From Lathyrus oleraceus (lineage: Eukaryota > Streptophyta > Magnoliopsida > Fabales > Fabaceae), in NCBI RefSeq assembly GCF_024323335.1, contig NC_066584.1:273087618-273151617 (forward strand): a DNA stretch of 64,000 bases, given 5' to 3'. Made by a program: the position numbers and the translations under genes. Shown in pieces: positions 11,215 through 21,977 of the stretch (positions within the stretch are counted from its first letter, which is position 1; each line of letters starts with the position of its first letter). Below the pieces are notes generated by a model that saw only the letters and a program-made list of their open reading frames with translations, did not search any database and was not told the origin of the DNA.

Positions 11215-11232
11215 TGGCGACTCTGCTGGGGA
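11215..11232 (+). promoter_or_regulatory. Primer-binding site of A2 (tRNA-Arg type)
   Basis: TGGCGACTCTGCTGGGGA lies four bases (GAAC) after the LTR. It matches the A1 site exactly. Complementarity to the tRNA-Arg(ACG) 3' end is about 16 of 18 from recalled tRNA sequence. It primes minus-strand synthesis. Confidence 0.85.
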
Positions 11233-11928
11233 AATTAAAGAGAGGTTACCTTAAAAACAAGATCACTTATTCAAATTGTCTGATTTACTTTTAAGGGATT
11301 GCTTGGGTATTTTATGCTTGTGTGAAAGATCCTACACCCGGATCTAGTGTACCTTAGGTAAGTAGCAATAGATCATCGCGACTATCCGGCGTATACTGGA
11401 ATGGTCAAAATGATGGCTACGGTTAATGTGACACTTTGGATGTCCTGATGTTCCTCATGTTTACTTGAGGAAAAATTTGGCTTCCGCGTGGTGTCATCAA
11501 AGCATTAACCAGACCTTTAGAACCCTAATTGACTCATCCTAGCCATTAGAAAGTAGTGAGATAACTGACTTCGGTTCCGACTGGGGTTGGTTGATACTCG
11601 ATACTACACTCTTTGAGATTGGACTTTAGGGAAGCTTCGGTCAACCACTTGGTGTTGCACTGAAGTGGACTTAAAGGAAGGTCAATGATTTGAGATCCTT
11701 CTAGAACCCGGTTACTATTCTAGGACAGGTTGAACCAACCAAACTTCAGTGGGGAGGGTACTTACCTATGGAACTCATGCAAGCCTTAAAACCTAGGAAT
11801 GATTGTTGTGTGACTTGCTTGTGCTTGCTATTTACATAACATCATAACATCATAACATCATAACATCATGGGATTATACTAACCATTTCAAGGACTTAGG
11901 GATGTAGCTTTGCTCTGTTAAACAGGTT
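11233..11928 (+). other. 5' leader of A2
   Basis: This 0.7-kb non-coding leader lies between the primer site and ORF1. It contains a short (CATCATAAC)n tract at about 11835-11870. It is nearly identical to the A1 leader, and no conserved frame is visible. Confidence 0.7.
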
Positions 11929-13257
11929 ATGGCTTCCAGGAAGACTATCCGGATCAATCTTGTAACGATCTCTCCTCAACTCAAGGATTTAGTGTCAGAA
12001 CTTCCCGATCATGCTCAGTTCATCAAGAAACATGGTTCTCTCCTCAATTTGGTTACCACTGGTTTCAGAGAAGATATGATGAGAGTCCTATTCTAGTTCT
12101 TCGATCCTAAACATCATTGCTTCACCTTCCCAGATTATCAGTTGGTACCCACATTAGAAGAATTCTCCAAGTTTCTTGGGATACCTATTCTTGATCAAAC
12201 ACCTTTCAGTGGTTTAGAAAAGATTCCGAAGTCTGAAGAAGTTGCCGCAGCTTTACACATGACAAAGTCCGACATCGAAACTAATTGGGTAACAAGAAGT
12301 GGAGTTAAGGGTTTACTTGCCAAATTTCTGATAAATAAGGCCCGAGAATTCCTAAAAGTTATGGATGTCCATGCTTTCGAAGATGTCCTAGCATTACTAA
12401 TCTATGGTTTGGTGTTATTCCCTAATCCAGATCAATTCATAGACATGAATGTTATTAAGATATTCCTCACTCATAACCCTGTGCCTACCTTGCTCGGAGA
12501 TATCTTGCATTCCCTTCACACTCGTACTATGAAAAGGCAAGGGACTCTTATGTGCTGCGTATCTTTATTGTCTAGGTGGTTTATTTCGCACCTTCCTCAA
12601 TCAGTCTTGAAGAATGATCAAAACATGAAGTGGTCTCAAAGGATAATGTCACTCTCCCATTCAGACATCCGTTGGTGTCCTCATCTCAAAGAAAATGTTA
12701 TCATCATTGACCGTTGTGGAGAATTCTCTAACGTACCACTCCTGGGGATAAGAGGAGGTATTACTTATAATCCAGCTTTAGCCCTACGTCAGTTTGGTTA
12801 CGCTCGAAGAGATGGTCCACATGAAGTAATCCTTCAAAGCACTGTGTTCGACTATGACAATGACTCTCAAGATCTCCGTCAAAAGTTTGTACGAGCTTGG
12901 GGCATGGTGAAAAGAAGCACTTTAGGACAGAAAAATTCTATTCCTATGGAACCTTATCTCAGGTGGGTATGCGCAAGAGCTCGTGAACTTGTCATGCCAT
13001 ATCTTGCGGTCGGACCATTGATCGTTGAACCAGAAGTTGAAGGAGGTACTCCTCAGATCATTCCTTATCCAGATATGCCTACCGATGTGGAAGGATTAAA
13101 GAGATCCTGGATCCAGTTGAGAGAGGAAAGGGATACTTTTGAAGCTCAGTTTTGTGCTGAAAGGAAGAAAGTGTTAGAACTCACCAGCCAACTTAATGAG
13201 GAACGAAGACTCAATACATATCTTCGTCCGAAAAGAAGCCGTCCCTGGGAGACTTGA
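11929..13257 (+). pseudogene. Ogre-specific ORF1 protein, interrupted by one stop
   Basis: The frame starts at ATG 11929, 0.7 kb after the primer site, and ends at 13257 (about 442 residues). An in-frame TAG sits at 12094-12096 (codon 56); a later TTG at 12142 restarts the open part. The sequence is globular and rich in Leu and aromatic residues. It has no zinc finger or pol motif, and ends in a charged helical segment with coiled-coil character (residues about 385-435). Position upstream of gag identifies it as the extra ORF typical of Ogre. Its function is unknown. It may belong to a domain family of unknown function common in legume proteomes, but that name was not checked. The homologous region is deleted in A1. 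Confidence 0.8.
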
Positions 13258-13455
13258 GCTTTTATTGTATTTTATTATTTGTTGTAATGAACATTGATTA
13301 AAAATTATTAATAAAAGTCCTTTTTGGTGGTTTACGCAAAGTTAAATTCCAGGAGTCCTTGAAAACATTTCATACATTGCGTAGCATAACATAACATTGC
13401 ATAACAGGTATCCTAAAAAGATCAATATTCTCATGGCCTTCCTTCTAACAGAAAT
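13258..13455 (+). other. Spacer between ORF1 and gag
   Basis: This 198-bp non-coding spacer ends in a segment (about 13359-13455) that also precedes gag in A1. It has no obvious internal promoter. How gag is expressed downstream of ORF1 is not evident from sequence alone. Confidence 0.55.
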
Positions 13456-15369
13456 ATGGCTCTCGAATAAACTGTCAAAGATCTCCAGGCTCAGATTGCT
13501 CAATTCCAGGAGATGATGCTGAGCTTATCCAAGGGGCAGGAAGAACTGAAGGCTCTCTTGCTCGAGAAGAAGAAAGACCAAAAACCTGTGAGTTACATTA
13601 ACCCGTGAAGAAGGCGTAAAGGACAGGTTGCAGGAGTCAAGATTAGACTTCCGAAGGATCAAGAGGAGGAAACAGAAAATGATTCAGGAGAGGAGGATGT
13701 TGATCTCGTCAACTCTGAGGATGACGATGAAGATTATGAGAATGAACAGTACTCTCCAAGAGATGGCAAGTACAAGTTGCTGGAAGAACGTATGCTAGCT
13801 ATGGAAGGTCAGAAGGCGCCCGACCTGGATTTCGAAAGCTTAGGTCTGGTCTCTGATGTGGTCATTCCTCGCAAATTCAAGATCCCCACTTTCACTAAGT
13901 ACGATGGTGCGTCTTGTCCTCAGATGCATCTGAGAGCTTATGTGAGAAAGATTCAGCCGTATACCACTGATAGGAAGCTATGGATCAATTTCTTCCAAGA
14001 GAGTCTATCTGGCACACAGTTGGAATGGTATTATCAGCTTGAGAGCTCTAACATCCGCACCTGGACTGATTTGGCAACAACTTTCTACAAGCACTACCAA
14101 TATAATTCTGAATTAGCACCTACTCGACTACAGTTGCAGAATATGACTATGGGATATAAAGAAAGCTTCAAAGAGTATGCTCAAAAATGGAGAGATTTGG
14201 CTGGCAGAGTCAAACCCCCTATGACTGATCGAGAATTAGTGGACATGTTCATGAGCACATTGACTGGTCCATTCTACAGCCATCTACTGGGAAGTTCTTC
14301 ATCGGGTTTCACTGAACTTATATTGACCGGTGAACGTGTTGAAAGCGGCATTCGAAGTGGAAAGATACAGGCGACTACCTCTGCAAGCACCAAAAGGTCC
14401 TACCAGGGGAGGAATGAATCAAATGCTGTGTACGGTCAAAAGGGTCGTAACAAGAAAAATCGTGACCATACCATTGGAGCAGTTACGATTGCAGCACCGC
14501 CACCTCAAAACTTCCAGCACAGACAAGACAGGCCAAGAAGGCAGTTTACCAAGATCAATATGACTTTAGCACAAGCACTGCAGGGTATGCTAAAAGCAAA
14601 TTTGATTACCCTCAGAGATCCTCCTACGAATCCCAACACTACTTCTCCTCGTTATAATCCCAATGCCAGGTGTGCGTATCACTCCGATAGCCCCGGGCAT
14701 GATACAAACGATTGTTGGTCATTGAAGAATAAAATCCAGGATATGATCGACGCTGGGGAAATTGAATTTGAGCCTCCGGAGACTCCTAATGTCGTCACTG
14801 CACCTATGCCTAATCATGACAAGGCTGTTAATGCTGTGGATGACAATTCTCACATTTCTAATGTAGCTGACTTAGCATCTCCTCTCCTGGCCATCAAGAA
14901 GAAGTTGTTGCAAGCTGGTTTATTTCCAGGTTGTGCTGAAAATTGCGGTCTCTGTATATTCCGACCCAATGATTGCTTGAAGTTGAGAAATGGTATTCAA
15001 CGGCTGATGGACGATCATACAATTCTCTTCGAAAAGGTTCCTAATGTGGAAGACCCTATTGAAGAAATATCTGTGATTGCTAAACCCAAAGTTCCAGTGA
15101 AGATTACCGCTCCTAGAGTACCTGTGAAGATTACTGCTGAACCCAAGGTAGCTCCCCTGATCATTACTGCACCTGGCCCAGTACCATATTCCTCAAGCAA
15201 AGCCATTCCATGGAATTATGAAGGTGATGTTTACATCCATGGCGTAAAGCAAGATGATAATTCTGCTAATTCCGATGACGTTGACATTGTTGGGACTAGT
15301 AGAATTACTCGAAGCGGAAGGATCTTTTCTCCAGAGATCTCACCTCCAGACCCCGAAAATCGAGGATAG
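13456..15369 (+). pseudogene. Ogre gag of A2 with two early stops
   Basis: The ATG at 13456 aligns with the intact A1 start at 5800. TAA at 13468-13470 (codon 5) and TGA at 13606-13608 (codon 51) break the frame, leaving an open stretch from 13777. The N-terminus is coiled-coil and acidic. The gag core (about 13870-14320) carries FFQESLSGTQLEWYYQLE and KEYAQKWRDLAGRVK. A basic linker follows, then one zinc-knuckle-like segment with Cys-X2-His, Gly-His and Cys at about 14672-14716. The frame ends at TAG 15367-15369, but the same frame continues straight into protease. That stop is therefore probably a third mutation in one gag-pro polyprotein rather than a natural terminator. Confidence 0.88.
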
Positions 15370-16497
15370 GAACTAGTCAACCCTTCTCAGTCAGAGACAC
15401 CGGTCGAAGTTACTACTGAAGATGTTGCCAAACAAGAAATGGAAGAAGTGCTGACAATCATCCGCAAGAGTGATTTTGATGTGGTAGAACAGTTGGGGCA
15501 CACCCCTTCTAAGATCTCGATGTTATCCTTGTTGTTATCTTCTGAATCTCATGCCAATGCCTTGATAAAATTCTTGAAGACTGCTCACGTACCTCAGGAG
15601 ACCTCCGTCGATCAGTTCGAAAACTATGTTGCTAACCTGACTGTTGACAATGGCCTAGGTTTTTCCAATGCTGACCTGACACCAGCAGGGAAGAATCACA
15701 ATAAAGCTCTGCATATCTCCATTGAGTGTAAGGGGATCACCTTGTCTCATGTGTTGATCGATAATGGCTCTTCTTTGAATGTGCTACCGAAAGTCGTGCT
15801 CGATAAACTTGACTGCAAGAGCATTGAACTGAAGCCTAGTGACATTGTGGTGCGTGCTTACGATGGTGCGAAGAGTGTTGTCCATGGTGAAGTGGTTCTC
15901 CCTATCAAGATAGGACCTCAAGTCTTCAATACTACCTTTCATGTAATGAACATTCGTCCCGCCTATTCCTGCTTGCTGGGACGCCCTTGGATTCATGGGG
16001 CAAGTGCTGTAGCTTCGTCTCTCCATCAAAAGCTGAGATATCCAATAGAGGGTAAGATCGTTACTGTGTGTGGGGAAGAAGAGTATATTGTCAGTAGTGT
16101 GCATACCTTCAGATACATCGAGATGGATGGTGAATTCTTTGAGACTCCGTCTCAGTCATTTGAAGTAGTTCCTCCGACTAATCCTGTCCTTAAGCCAACT
16201 TTCTGTGCGCCCAAGGTTATTCGTGCTCCTCCTACTATGATTTCTCTGAAAGATGCTCAAGCTGTGGTTGAAGATGGTGGTTGTACTGGCTGGGGTCAAC
16301 TGATCAATGTACCGTACAAGTCTGATAGATTCGGCCTGGGGTTTAACTCTGAGAAGATAGTCAAAGATCAGATTAATGCTATAGAAGATGCTGACAGCGA
16401 CTGCGACCTGGATAGCTGGGTTTACCCAACAATTGGTGACGGACTCAATAATTGGAGGGCTGAAGACACTATCCCGATTTCCTTTAGTCAGGAGTAA
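15370..16497 (+). CDS. Aspartic protease part of gag-pro (A2)
   Basis: It is in frame with gag; the first Met is at 15439. The retropepsin active-site motif LIDNGSSLNVLP is at about 15757-15792, with DNG in place of the commoner DTG or DSG. The flap and C-terminal signature (SCLLGRPWIHG) follow at about 15967-15999. The C-terminal extension ends with an acidic segment (EDADSDCDLDSW) and SFSQE, then TAA at 16495. This last stop overlaps the predicted intron donor, so in spliced RNA it would not be used. Protease would cleave the gag-pol polyprotein. Confidence 0.85.
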   Translation, partial: ELVNPSQSETPVEVTTEDVAKQEMEEVLTIIRKSDFDVVEQLGHTPSKISMLSLLLSSESHANALIKFLKTAHVPQETSVDQFENYVANLTVDNGLGFSNADLTPAGKNHNKALHISIECKGITLSHVLIDNGSSLNVLPKVVLDKLDCKSIELKPSDIVVRAYDGAKSVVHGEVVLPIKIGPQVFNTTFHVMNIRPAYSCLLGRPWIHGASAVASSLHQKLRYPIEGKIVTVCGEEEYIVSSVHTFRYIEMDGEFFETPSQSFEVVPPTNPVLKPTFCAPKVIRAPPTMISLKDAQAVVEDGGCTGWGQLINVPYKSDRFGLGFNSEKIVKDQINAIEDADSDCDLDSWVYPTIGDGLNNWRAEDTIPISFSQE

Positions 16498-16737
16498 TTG
16501 TTATTGTCTATTTTAGTGTTGCAATTTTTTTAATGTTTACAATTGAACTTCTTAAAGCATTGTGTCTATGCCCGGGGCACAATAGCTAATTTGTTAAGGG
16601 TTTGTCATTTCATAAGCATATTCATATTCAATAAATCAATGGACCTTTTTGCATTCAAATATTGCGCTCTTTATCTTTCCTGTCATCTTTTAAAACAAGT
16701 CATGCTCTCTTACACACACTCCTGTAATAAATTGCAG
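16494..16737 (+). other. Predicted intron between protease and RT
   Basis: A donor GTAATTG at 16494 overlaps the gag-pro stop. An acceptor TTGCAG ends at 16737 after a pyrimidine-containing stretch. Removing the 244 bp removes the stop and keeps the frame into the RT region (two bases of a codon before, one after). An intron at this position, spliced in a fraction of transcripts, is an established feature of Ogre. The exact sites are my prediction. A1 keeps the donor-side sequence at about 6904-6960. Confidence 0.72.
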
Positions 16738-18094
16738 ATCCATACCCACTATGGATCCTGTTGATAATAGTTCTACTACTGTTCATTATGACTTTGAAAA
16801 TCCGATCTACCAAGCCGAGGATGGAAGTGAGGAAGATTGTGAAGTCCCTGGTGAATTTGCCAGACTGTTACTGCAAGAAGAAAAGACCATACAACCGCAT
16901 GAGGAGTCAATCGAAATTGTAAATCTGGGTACTGAAGTGGACAAGAAAGAAGTCAAAATGGGAGCAGGCTTGGAGAGCAGTGTCAAGGAAAGATTGATTC
17001 AGATGTTACATGACTATATTGAGATTTTTGCTTGGTCGTACGAAGACATGCCGGGACTGGATACCGATATAGTAGTGCATCGTTTGCCGATGAAGGAAGA
17101 TTGTCGTCCTGTTAAGCAAAAGGTTCGTCGCATGCGTCCTGAAATGTCTGAGAAAATCAAAGCCGAAGTTATGAAACAATTTAACGCCGGTTTCCTAGCC
17201 GTTACTTCTTATCCTCAATGGGTTGCTAATGTGGTACCGGTACCGAAGAAGGATGGTAAGGTGCGAATGTGTGTAGATTACAGAGATCTGAATAAAGCGA
17301 GTCCCAAAGATGACTTTCCACTCCCGCACATCGATGTTCTGGTAGATAACACCGCTCAACACAAAGTATTCTCCTTCATGGATGGATTCTCGGGTTATAA
17401 CCAGATTAAGATGGCACCTGAAGACATGGAGAATACTACGTTTGTGACGCAATGGGGCACTTTCTGTTACAAAGTAATGTCGTTCGGTTTAAAGAACGTC
17501 GGGGCAACGTACCAGCGTGCTATGGTGGTTTTGTTCCATGATATGATTCATCACGAAATAGAAGTATATGTGGATGACATGATAGCCAGATCTCATACTG
17601 AAGAAGAACATCTCGATCATTTGTACAAACTGTTTGAGAGGTTGAAGAAATACAAGCTGAGATTGAACCCGAACAAATGCACCTTTGGAGTAAGATCCAG
17701 TAAACTCTTGGGATTTATTGTCAGTGGTAAAGGAATTGAGGTTGACCCGGCTAAGGTGAGAGCTATTCAAGAAATGCCAGTTCCCCGTACAGATAAAGAA
17801 GTCAGAGGTTTCTTGGGACGTTTGAATTACATTGCCCGGTTTATCTCCCATTTGACCGCTACCTGCAAACCCATCTTCAAATTACTGAGGAAAAATCAAG
17901 AGATGATATGGAATGATGAATGCCAAGAAGCTTTTGACAAAATCAAGAAATATCTCCAGGAACCTCCAATTCTGATACCACCAATTGAAGGAAAACCTCT
18001 AATCATGTATTTGACCGTGTTAGAAAATTCAATGGGGTGTGTGTTGGGGCAACATGACGAGTCTGGTCGAAAAGAGCATGCCATATACTACCTT
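16738..18094 (+). pseudogene. Reverse transcriptase and start of first RNase H, A2 pol
   Basis: The first Met after the acceptor is at 16751. The RT spans about 17090-17850, with MCVDYRDLNKASPKD, the substrate-pocket region SFMDGFSGYNQI and the catalytic YVDD at 17567-17578. The thumb and connection follow, then the RT-linked RNase H begins (MYLTVLENSMGCVLGQHDE) and reaches YYLS at about 18093. There the sequence jumps to a point roughly 85-90 codons further on in the usual domain and shifts frame; the old frame stops at 18121. The RNase H scrap in A1 (6961-7128) covers part of what is missing. RT itself has no stop and all key residues, but the polyprotein is broken here. Confidence 0.88.
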
Positions 18095-19979
18095 AGCAAT
18101 CAAAGGAAGCGTGTTAGCTGATCATTTGGCTCATCAAGCAGTGGATGATTACCAATCTATGAATTTTGAGTTCCCAGATGAGGATGTCATGCTTGTTACT
18201 GATTACGAAGAACCTGGACCAGATGAAGGACCCGAACTGGGATCCCGATGGACTATGGTTTTCGATGGATCTTCTAATGCGTTGGGCAATGGTGTTGGTG
18301 TTATAATTATTTCCCCCAAGGGTTGCCATACGCCTTTCACTGCTAGACTATGTTTTGATTGTACCAATAATATGGCTGAGTATGAAGCGTGTATTTTGGG
18401 ACTCAGAGCTACTATAGACCTGCGAATCAAGTTTTTGAGTGTGTACGGAGACTCAGCCTTAGTAATGAGTCAGATCAAAGGAGAATGGGACACTAAACAT
18501 CCGAATCTCATCCCTTATCGAGAGCGGGTGTTGACGTTAATCCCATACTTTGAGGGGATTACATTCGAATATATTCCACGAGAGGAGAATCAGTTGGCAG
18601 ACGCCTTGGCTACTATGTCCTCTATGTTCAGATTCAGATGGGACAATGAAGCTCCCAGGATCACCATTGAACGATTAGATGAACCAGCATATTGTTATGA
18701 ACTTAATACTGAGGGAGTAGAGGAGAAACCTTGGTTCCACGAAGTGAAAAGATATTTAGAAACTCAGGAATACCCTGAAGGGGCATCCATCGATGACAGA
18801 AAATTTCTGAGGAAGTTCTCCGCTAAATTCTTTTTGAGTAATGGAGTATTGTACAAACGTAATCATGATTCGACTTTGCTTCGCTGCGTGGATAAAAAGG
18901 AAGCAGAAAAGATTATGGAAGACATGCATGACGGTATTTTTGGGACTCATTCTAGTGGACATACGATGGCCAAGAAGATTCTGAGATCAGGATATTATTG
19001 GTCTACCATGGAAGCTGATTGCCACCATCACTCCAGAACTTGTCACAAGTGCCAGATCTATGCGGATAAAGTACATGTGCCTCCTGCCCCATTAAACGTG
19101 TTGACAGCCCCTTGGCCCTTTGCAATGTGGGGCATTGATATGATCGGAGAGATTAAACCTACTGCTTCTAATGGACATCGTTTCATCCTCGTGGCTATTG
19201 ATTACTTATCAAAGTGGGTAGAGGTAGCCTCATTTGCTTCTGTCACCAAGAATGTGGTGGCACGGTTCATCAAGAATAGTATTATTTGTCGATATGGCGT
19301 CCCTGAAAGAGTTATCACTGACAATGGCACCAATTTGAACAACAAAATTATTACTGAACTCTGCATGCAGTTCAAAATAAAACACCATAACTCTTCTCCG
19401 TACCGGCCAAAGATGAACGGCGCCGTGGAGGCTGCTAATAAAAATATCAAGAAGATCATACAAAAGATGACAGTAACGTACAAAGACTGGCATGAGATGT
19501 TACCATTTGCTCTTCATGGTTATCGCACTTCAATACGCACTTCGACAGGGGCAACTCCTTTCTCTTTAGTCTACGGAATGGAAGCCGTCGTACCGGTGGA
19601 AGTTCAGATTCCCTCTCTAAGAATCATGAAAGAGACAGGTTTAGACGAGGATGAATGGATTCAAACTCGACTCGATCAGATAAATTTGATTGATGAAAAG
19701 AGACTTGCGGCTGTTTGTCATGGGCAGATATATCAGAAGCGCATGACCCAGGCATTTAACAAAAAGGTCAAAAGACAGGTGTATCAAGTCGGCGACTTGG
19801 TGATCAAGCGTATCATTCTGCCTCAAGGTGATCCCAGAGGCAAATGGACCCCCACATACGAAGGGCCATTTGTAGTTAAGAAGGTATTCTCTGGTGGAGC
19901 CATGATACTTGCTACGATGGATGGCGAAGACTTCCCACATCCCGTCAACGCAGACATAGTCAAAAAATACTACGCGTAA
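18095..19979 (+). pseudogene. Second RNase H and integrase, A2 pol
   Basis: The frame is open from 18039; homology begins at AIKGSVLADHLA (about 18097). The second RNase H module typical of Tat elements spans about 18240-18620, with acidic residues in VFDGSSN, MAEYEA, YGDSALV and LADALA. Integrase follows. The zinc-finger His residues lie in the MHDGIFGTHSSGH region (about 18924-18962), with Cys pairs at CHKC (about 19041). Catalytic Asp 19137, Asp 19320 and Glu 19428 give D-60-D-35-E spacing. A C-terminal domain ends VKKYYA at 19979. The domain looks intact but lies out of frame with RT because of the upstream deletion. Confidence 0.88.
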
Positions 19980-21174
19980 AAGAGACCCGCTAGGTCGACG
20001 TACCTAGGCAAAAGTAAGGGCATCCCGGCGAACCAAAAGGGTTCGGGCAAAAATTAGGGATAAACATATAAAAATGTACACCCGGCAAGTCGAAAACCTG
20101 AAAAGGCGGCTTGGGCAAAAAAGGGTATCCTGGTGGACTGAAAACCGGAAAAGGCGGTCCAGGCAAAAATTAGGGATTAAAGCGTATGACTATGTCCCGT
20201 TCTCAGTCAGCTTCACCCATGTTCCAAGGACTGAACAAGCCAATCACCTCTATCCGACAGCAGGAGATGAGATGCTTGAAGACATAATGATAGTAGTAGA
20301 ATTAAAATCAACAGGGCTTTTCCTTCATAGCTTTTTCTTTATGTTCTCGACAATTTCCTCTTACTAGGATTTCTGTCTCCCTGTACACGAATTGCCTGTT
20401 TATAGGCCCTCTTTCAAAATCAATACAATTTTATTTCCAAAAAGATGCTTTTGTTTTTACTTTTTCTGTTTTGTTTGCATAAACGTCCATTGATCTAATT
20501 TGAATTAATATGTGCATTTGAATATGATCGATGTTTGTCAAAAATACATGCATAAAATAGAAATAGCGATTACTACAAGACTTCTGGATCGAGGAAAGGT
20601 CTAACCATGCCTTCCAATGAATCCGTTAGTGATTCTTTTCCCCAGCAAAGCCAGTTATTCCCCAGAAGAAATTGGCATTACTAGACGGACGGGTCATCTC
20701 TTCCACCCCCAGCCAGACTCTGTTGAATATCTCTACCATCAGACGGAAATCAAGTATCCCTAGCTGAGAAAGGGTCATCAATACAAGTATCTCCAACCAG
20801 AAGATGGGGATTTATGTTCCCCAGGGAGTCGCCAGGAAAAACTTTTCAGATGCATAATTCATTCATTACATCATTTCGCAGCATACGCATGCATACATTG
20901 TTCGCATTTATTTTCATAAGCATAAAACATCTCATGCATCATGACATGGAATGAAGCTAACTTTATTTTTCAGGTTAATTATCCTCCTGATACAGTCAAA
21001 ACAGAGGTCCATTCAGACGGACATCGTTATCAATTACATTCAAGATTCAACTACATCTCTCAGATACAATCCATATGAGCATTCACTCTGGCAAACACTC
21101 GGATATCCGCCCAATGGTGGCATCTTTAAGCCCACCCCAGATATTCATTGCAAATACAACATATACAAATACTA

Positions 21175-21800
21175 TCAGATATAGCCTAGCGTACGGTTCA
21201 TTCTGATTCAGCTCAACATATGACTCATTCCGCAACTCAGATACGATCTAACATACGATCCATTCTGACCTTCAACTACTCCAATACGGTCTAATGTACG
21301 ACCCAGTTGGACCTTCAAATCCTCAGATGATGCCCAGCGTACGGTACATTCCGGGGTGTAGTCTAGCGTACGACTACTTTCTTCTTCAGATACAGCCTAA
21401 CGTACGACTCATTCTGCAAGTCCAATACGGTCTAACGTACGACCCATTTGGATCTTCAACTCAGATACGATCTAGCGTACGATCCATTCTGATTCTACCT
21501 TCGTCAGATACAGCCTAACGAACGGCTCATTCCGCAACTTAGATACGATCTAGCGTACGATCCATTCTGATCTTTCCTCCCCAGCGAAGTCATCCGCCTA
21601 ATGAACAACTCACTCTGCTATTCAGATACGGTCTAGCGTATGATCCATTCTGATCCCTTATCCCCAGCAGCGTATAACACACTCTGACTCTCCAGCGAAG
21701 TCGACAGCATAATGGAGGACCACTATACGGTCTAGCGTATGACCCGGTATGACACCCATGCCTTCAGATATCGTCTAATGTACGACGCACTCTGAAGCTC
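21175..21800 (+). repeat. CTAGCGTACGA minisatellite in the A2 3' tail
   Basis: About 12 degenerate units of about 45-60 bp carry the pattern CAGATACG, CTAGCGTACGA, CATTCTG with variants such as CTAATGTACGAC. The array is longer than or rearranged relative to A1 (8855-9252 plus 23949-24340), consistent with hypervariability of Ogre 3' tails. Confidence 0.8.
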
Positions 21801-21968
21801 TCATCATCAAACTTCCTGGATGGTATCTTTAAGCCTATCTTCATCAAGACTAACGGTTGATTAACAAGTGGAAATTTTGGGGCATTCTAAGTGTTCAATA
21901 ATCTTTCACCTCCAGACCACGAATGGCGTACATACCATTCTAATTCTCTCGATTCCAGAATATTGAAC

Positions 21969-21977
21969 AGGGGTAGC
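21969..21977 (+). promoter_or_regulatory. Polypurine tract of A2
   Basis: AGGGGTAGC lies immediately before the 3' LTR start TGTCATA at 21978. It differs by one pyrimidine (T for C) from the tracts of A1 and B. Confidence 0.75.

Larger units (their letters stand above)
19980..21977 (+). other. 3' untranslated tail of A2
   Basis: This 2-kb non-coding region follows integrase. Reading order: AAAAGGCGG-type repeats (about 20090-20170), a unique segment with a possible polyadenylation-like AAAATCAATACAATTTT stretch (about 20416), CCCCAGC-like repeats (about 20635-20840), then a CTAGCGTACGA minisatellite. It ends at the polypurine tract. A1 has a collinear tail that differs in repeat number and order. 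Confidence 0.8.

Noticed and set aside
19202..19493. Minus-strand open frames within integrase
   Set aside because: Antisense shadows of the plus-strand integrase; the same shadows recur at 7048-7275 in A1.
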